Part shown: positions 58,151 through 64,000 of the stretch, one piece after another
Numbering within the stretch: position 1 is the first letter of the stretch
How the letters are laid out: every line of letters starts with the position of its first letter
NCBI RefSeq assembly: GCF_963259705.1
Contig: NC_081861.1
Coordinates: 108,592,102 to 108,656,101, forward strand
Length of the DNA stretch: 64,000 nt
From: Myotis daubentonii
Taxonomy: Eukaryota > Chordata > Mammalia > Chiroptera > Vespertilionidae
Reading direction: 5' to 3'
Translations under genes and position numbers: made by a program
The notes under the pieces: model-generated
Seen by the model: the letters and a program-made list of their open reading frames with translations, nothing else
What the model was told of the DNA's origin: nothing
Databases searched by the model: none

Positions 58151-58632
58151 GCTTCAAATTAATATTCTTCCATTTAGGAAAAAGCAAAGATTATTTTAAA
58201 ACCTTGAGATCAATGTTTAACAACATATTTGTACCATTTATTTGAGTATGTAAATGAAGAAAAAAGGAGGAGGAGGTGATAAATTCAAATCCTACACATT
58301 TAAACTAGAGGTGACTAAGTTACATTGATTTGGCAGATTTTGTTTTTCTGCCAGTTGTGAAATGGGACTCATGAACTAATTTGAATTATAGTAAAGTTAT
58401 ATTGAAAGCTGCCATGTGCATAAGGTAAATCTACAGGCCTTAAAAGCCACAAACTCTGCTTTTTAAGAACTTATCTTCTGAGTACAAATACACAATTATA
58501 GTTGTTCTAAGACAGCTCCGTCCTTCAAGCAAGGGAAAGACAAAGCTATCTTTGTTGCCGATTAGTGAAAAAGGACAACAGATACAAGGAACAGAAGCAG
58601 TGGAGATGAAACATCTCAAAATATGAGCTCAC
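58151..58632. other. Intergenic DNA, nothing recognised
   Basis: A GGAGGAGGAGG purine run near 58266. No gene seen. Confidence 0.4.
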
Positions 58633-59324
58633 ATATGCACCCAATGCAGGAGCACCCAAATACATAAAAACTCCTGGAAGATATCAAGGGAGAGATCAAA
58701 AACAATACCATCATAGTAGGGGACTTTAATACCCCACTGACATCACTGGATAAATCCTCTAGACAAAAAATCAGCAAAGAAACAGCAATCCTAAATAAAT
58801 CACTAGATCAGATGGACTTAATTGACATCTTCAGAACATTTCACCCCAAAGCCACGGAATATACATTATTCTCAAGTGCACATGAGACATTTTCAAAGAT
58901 AGACCACATATTGGAGCACAGGCAAAGTCTCTCCAAATTCAAGAAGATTGAAATCATATTAAGCATCTTCTCAGAACACAATGGCATAATATGAGAAATA
59001 GATGACAATAAAAACAACCCCCAAAATTCAAACACTTGGAAGCTGAATAGCATGTTATTAAACAATGATTGGGTTACCAAAGAGATCAAAGAAGAAATTA
59101 AAAAACATCCTGAAAGTGAATAAAAATGAAAACACAACAATCCAAAATCTATGGGACACAATGAAAGCAGCCCTGAGAGGGAAATTTATAGGTCTACGGG
59201 CCTACCTCAAAAAACAAGAAAAAATGGTAGTAAATCATCTAACTCTACAACTTAAAGAATTAGAAAGAGAGCGAAAAGAAAAGCCCAGAGAGAGCAGAAG
59301 AGAGGAGATAAATAAATGACATAG

Positions 59325-59361
59325 AGACAAAACAAAACAAAACAAAACAAAACAAAACAAC
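59325..59361 (+). repeat. (CAAAA)n microsatellite in L1
   Basis: About seven ACAAAA units within ORF2, probably expanded after insertion and disrupting the frame. Confidence 0.9.
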
Positions 59362-60517
59362 AACAATACAAAAGATCAATGAAACCAAGAGCTGGTTCTT
59401 TGAAAGGATAAACAAGATTGATGAACCTCTAGCCAGGCTCACCAAGAAGCAAAGAGAGAGGGCCCAAATAAATAAAATCAGAAATGAAAGAGGTGAAATA
59501 AGAACAGACCCCACAGAAATAAAAAGTATTGTTAAAAAATACTATAAACAACTCTATTCCAACAAACTAGACGACCTGGAGGAAATAGACATATTCCTAG
59601 AAAAGTACAACATTCCAAAACTCAGTCAGGAAGAATCTAAAAACCTCAATAGGCCGATAACTATTGAAAAAATTGAAGACGTCATCAAAAAGCTTCCAGC
59701 AAACAAAAGCCTGGTGCCAGATGGCTTCACAGGGGAGTTTTACCAAACATTCAAGGAAGAACTAAAAGTTATCCCCCTCAGACTATTACAAAAAATTCAA
59801 GAGGAAGAAGCACTTCCAAGCTCATTCTATGAAGCCAGCATTACCCTAATACCAAAACCAGATAAAGACAACATAATGAAAGAGAATTACAGGCCAATAT
59901 CCCTCATGAACATAGATGCCAAAATCTTCAACAAAATTTTAGTAAATCAGATCCAGCATTACATGAGAAAGATCATACACCATGACCAAGTAGGATTTAT
60001 CCCAGGGATGTAAGGATAGTACAATATCCACAAATCAATAAACATGATACATCACATGAACAAGTTGAGAGATAAAAGTCACACAGTCATATCAATTAAT
60101 ATACAAAAAGCATTAGAGAAAACCCAACACCGTTTCTTGGTAAAAACCCTCAGAAAAATGGGAATAGAGGGATCATATCTCAACATAATAAAAGCCTTAT
60201 ATGACAAACCTACAGCCAACATCATACTCAATGAGAAAAAACTAAAACCATTTCACCTAAGAACAAGAACAAGACAGGGATGCCTACTTTCACCACTCCT
60301 GTTAGACATAGGTCTGGAAGTGCTAGCCATAGCAATTAGACAAGAACAAATAAAAGGCATCGAAATTGGAAAAGAAGATGAAAAACTGTCCTTATTTGCA
60401 GATGACATGATAGTGTACATAGAAAACTCTAAAGACTCCATCAAAAAATTATTAGAATTAATAAATGAATTCGGCAATGAAGCAGGATACAAAATTAACG
60501 TCAAGAAATCTCTATGG

Positions 60518-60733
60518 CCCTAACTGGTTTGGCTCAGTGGATAGAGCATCGGACTGCAGACTGAAAGGTCCCAGGTTCGATTCCGATCAAGGGCATGTAC
60601 CTTGGTTGTGGGCACATACCCAGTAGGGAGTGTGCAGGAGGCAGCTGATCGATGTTTCTTTCTCATCAATGTTTTTAACTCTCTATCCCTCCCTCTCCCT
60701 TCCGCTCTGTAAAAAATCAATAAAATAAAAAAG
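60518..60733 (+). mobile_element. Ves SINE nested in L1 ORF2
   Basis: Complete Ves copy; duplication AGAAATCTCTATGG at 60504-60517 and 60734-60747. It postdates the L1. Confidence 0.96.
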
Positions 60734-62624
60734 AGAAATCTCTATGGAATTTCTATACACCAATAGTGAACTTACAGAAACAGAGACTAAAAAAAAACAA
60801 TCCCATTTACCATCACAGCAAAAAAATTAAGATACCTAGGAATAAACTTAACTAAGGAGGTAAAAGACCTGTACTCAGAAAACTACAGGACACTGAAAAA
60901 AGAGATAGAGGAAGACATAAACAGATGGAAGAACATAACATGCTCATGGATTGTTAGAACCAACATCATTAAAATGTCCATACTACTCAAAGCAATCTAT
61001 AGATTCAATCCACTCACCATTAAAATACCAACGGCATATAGAACAAACTCTCCAAAACTTCATCTGAAATAAAAAAGACCCTGAATAGCTGTAGCAATCC
61101 TAAGAAAGAAGAACAAGTAGGAGGGATCTCAATACCAGCTATCAAGCTGTATTACAAAACCACTGTTCTCAAAACTGCCTGGTACTGGCACAAGAACAGA
61201 CATATAGATCAATGGAATAGAATAGAGAAGCCAGAAATTGACCCAAACCACTATGCTCAATTAATATTTGACAAAGGAGGCAAGAACATAAAATGGAGTC
61301 AAGACAGTCTCTTCAATAAATGGTGTTGGGAAAATTGGACAGATATATGCAAAAAAAAATGAAACTAGATGACCAACTTACACCATACACAAAAATAAAC
61401 TCAAAATTGATGAAGGACTTAAACATAAGACTGGAAACCATAAAAATACTAGAGGAATCCACAGGCAGCAAAATCTCAGACATATGCCGAAGCAATTTCT
61501 TTACCAATACAGCTCCTAGGGCAATGGAAACTAAAGAGAAAATAAACAGATGGGACTACATCAAAATAAAATGCTTCTACACAGCAAAAGAAACCATCAA
61601 CAAAACAACAAGAAAGCCCACTGCATGGCAGAACATATTTGCCAATGTTATCTCTGATAAGGATTTAGTCTCCAACATTTACAGGGAACTCATACAACTT
61701 AACAAAAGGAAGATAAACAACCCAATCAATAAATGGGCAACGGACCTAAATAGATACTTTTTGAAAGAAGACATAAGGAAGGCCAAGAGACATATGAAAA
61801 CATGCTCAAAGTCACTAATCATCTGAGAGATGCAGATCAAAACGACAATGAGGTACCATCTCACACCTGTCAGAATGGCTATCAGCAACAAATCAACAAA
61901 AACAAGTGCTGGTGAGGATGCGGAGAAAGAGGAACCCTCCTGCACTGCTGGTGGGATTGCAGACTGGTGCAGCCACTGTGGAGAACAGTATGGAGTTTCC
62001 TCAAAAAACTAAAAATGGAACTCCCATTTGACCCAGTGATCCCACTTCTAGGAATATATTCCAAGAAAAAAGAAACACCAATCAGAAAGGATATATGCAC
62101 CCCTAAGTTCATAGAAGCACAATTTACCATAGGTAAGATTTGAAAACAGCCTAAGTGCCCATCAGCAAATGAGTGGATTAAAAAACTGTGGTACATCTAC
62201 ACAATGGAATACTACGCTGTGGTAAAAAGAAGGAATTCTTACCTACCATTTGCAACAGCATGGATGGAACTGGAGAGCATTATGCTAAGCAAAACAAGCC
62301 AGTCAGAGAAAGATAAATATCACATGATCTTATTAATTAATGGAATATAATTAACATCATAAACTGATTAAAAAAAAAACAGATCCAGAGACAGAGAAGC
62401 AATGATCAGACCATCAAACCTCAGAGGGAATGTAGGGGAAGGTGGGAGTGAGGGGGAGAGATCAACCAAAGGACTTGTATGCATGCATATAAGCATAACC
62501 AATGTACACAGACACCCGGGGGTTAAGGGCAAGAGTGGCAGGGCAATGGGGGTTAAGGACACATATGCAATATCTTAATCAATAAAGAAAAAAATTATAT
62601 ATATAAAAAATATGAGCTCACAAT

Positions 62625-62964
62625 ATTTCACATACATACTTGCAGGAGCTCAACAAATAAAAGTCCCTTAATTTACTAGTGTATACACTCCCTAGAAAAC
62701 AGTGGAAAATTTGAAAAAATAATAATTATCCCTGTTACATAATAACATAACAATAATACATATATATTAATTTATCTTTATTGTTAAATATAACAATAAT
62801 ATTGAGACATAATTGAGTTAATACTCATTTACTGGAGAAGAGGAAGAAAACTTGCATATGTGGAAATATGTATACTTCTATAGGTGTCCCTTTGAAACCC
62901 TCTGTTTTTGTCAACTTTTATGAACAAATACATGAGAAGCACTACCATAAATTGTGTTTCCCTC
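62625..62964. other. AT-rich intergenic DNA, nothing recognised
   Basis: No gene or repeat family identified. Confidence 0.4.
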
Positions 62965-63112
62965 TGGGTGCTTCTAAGACAGTAAGCTCCATGAGGGCAG
63001 ATATGTTGTCTGTTTTGTTCACTGTTTTTTTCCTTGGTGATTAGAATATGGTCTGGAATATAACAGTAGTAACTCAATAAATATTTCTTGCATGAATGAA
63101 TGCTGGAATTGA
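62965..63112 (+). repeat. L2 LINE 3' end
   Basis: AAGACAGTAAGCTCCATGAGGGCAGATATGTTG ... TAACTCAATAAATATTTCTTGCATGAATGAATG is the L2 terminal pattern. Confidence 0.78.
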
Positions 63113-64000
63113 ACTTGCTAGCTAATAATCTGGATTTTATTTTGTTTGGCACTCACAGCATTGGCAACAACAACATAATAGTTTTCAATATATAAAAATT
63201 GGAGAATTTCATATGAAAATACAGATTTTGAGGCTTACTTGAAAACTCGGAGGATATGGAAATACTGGATCCATGTTCCCACAGGGCAACTGAATTGAAT
63301 ACCCTGTTTTCCTTCCAGTTCACCACAGTTCCCACTGATCCTTTGTCTCAAATACTCATTATATTATCTGCTGAATCTCTGTAGATATTTGAGTTTGTGA
63401 TCCTTTCTTAAATTTATTAATTCATTTAACACACATATGCATGCAAGTGTGCACACACACTAAATTTATGTTGAGTCATTTACTATATAACAAAATGAAA
63501 CAAGTGACCCATCAGGAAATGTACATTTTATCTATTTTTTTATTTATTATTTAAAAATTTTTGAGGTATAAAACTTATTTTCAAAAAAGTAAAAATAAGC
63601 TTCCTACGTAAGGTTTTAAAAATTCGCAAAATTATTTTCCATTATTTACCAGAGGGACTTCTTAATCATTTGATTCCTTCCCCAATTTGTTAGCTTTCTA
63701 AATTCTTCAAGAAAGAGAACAGAATGTGCACTCATCCCTCCCCCCACAATTTTCCTCTGAAGAGTTGTTTTTTACCTGCTCCCATTTTCTTCCAGCTCCT
63801 AAATCTGTCAGCTTTATTTGTTCAGCTTGTTCTGTGGAGGCATCTTATGTTGCTCTACATATTTTATTGAGTGCCCTTGAAGTTTTCTGAACTCTTCCTG
63901 CAGAACATTATGTGAAAGGGGAAAGGTAAGCTCACAGTTTACTACTCCTCACTGACTTCATGATGGTATACATCTATCAGATACAAAATATAATTCAAAC
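63113..64000. other. AT-rich intergenic DNA, nothing recognised
   Basis: Short CA-rich run near 63450-63463. No gene or repeat that I can support. Confidence 0.4.

Larger units (their letters stand above)
58640..62040 (+). pseudogene. L1 ORF2 protein remnant (endonuclease end, RT, C-terminal domain)
   Basis: ORF2p is the endonuclease/reverse transcriptase of LINE-1. Here the catalytic endonuclease N-terminus is missing. The RT domain is readable in one frame from 59714 to 60523, with stops at 60011-60016. The fingers motif ([18 protein letters not shown]), the [10 protein letters not shown] region and the catalytic FADDMIVY (about 60397-60420) are all present, so both active-site Asp residues are kept. 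A Ves SINE follows the palm/thumb region at 60518. The C-terminal part continues in 61320-61826, and a cysteine-rich segment with WCSHCG lies at 61830-62012 after a stop. Non-functional as a whole. Confidence 0.88.
58633..62607 (+). mobile_element. 5'-truncated L1 with target duplication
   Basis: Starts inside the ORF2 endonuclease-to-RT region (TATGCACCCAATGCAGGAGC) and runs through RT and the C-terminal domain to the 3' UTR and tail (CTTAATCAATAAAGAAAAAAATTATATATATAAA). A 15-bp duplication AAATATGAGCTCACA flanks it (58618-58632 and 62608-62622). It has fewer disruptions than the other L1s in the window, so it is relatively young. Contains a CAAAA repeat (about 59325-59361) and a Ves SINE. 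Confidence 0.92.

Overview
This window looks like a bat X-chromosome segment from a vesper bat (Vespertilionidae); the species cannot be told from sequence alone. Three things point there: rolling-circle Helitrons with HeliBat-type termini, one of which still carries a PIF1-like helicase; about seventeen tRNA-derived Ves SINEs in both orientations; and half-LINE (HAL1-type) and hAT/mariner DNA transposons of kinds described in vesper bats.

The only host protein-coding sequence I can support is the first coding exon of CHM (Rab escort protein 1, the choroideremia gene) on the minus strand at 28145-28193. It has a canonical splice donor and a compact promoter (YY1, E-box and ZNF143-type sites) just upstream. 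CHM is transcribed toward position 1, so bases 1-28144 should be CHM intron 1, and 28.35-64 kb should be upstream intergenic DNA, between CHM and DACH2 if the human gene order holds.

Layout. 1-1205: minus-strand Helitron with a 32-bp minisatellite. 1.2-9.8 kb: degenerate gammaretrovirus-like (class I) ERV in tandem form: pol/env copy A, LTR, primer-binding site, gag, pol/env copy B, LTR. 10.2-12.7 kb: L1 interrupted by a Helitron. 13-17 kb: old L1, SINEs, a hAT remnant and a MIR. 17.2-18.5 kb: complete Helitron with a 47-bp tandem array. 19-27 kb: hAT, mariner MITE, SINEs, MIRs and two more Helitrons. 28.1-28.35 kb: CHM exon 1 and promoter. 29-37 kb: L2, MIR, L1 ends, SINEs and microsatellites. 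37.7-42.8 kb: two HAL1 elements head to head. 42.9-45.4 kb: Helitron with a broken helicase gene. 46-52.3 kb: old L1s, a probable solo LTR and nested SINEs. 52.8-55.2 kb: third HAL1. 57.1-58.2 kb: old L1 containing a Helitron. 58.6-62.6 kb: 5'-truncated L1 with an identifiable reverse transcriptase. The rest is AT-rich and mostly unassigned.

Nearly all other open reading frames are transposon remnants, satellite translations or chance AT-rich frames. The mobile elements are nested (SINE in Helitron, SINE in hAT, SINE in L1, Helitron in L1, hAT in ERV), which gives a relative insertion chronology.
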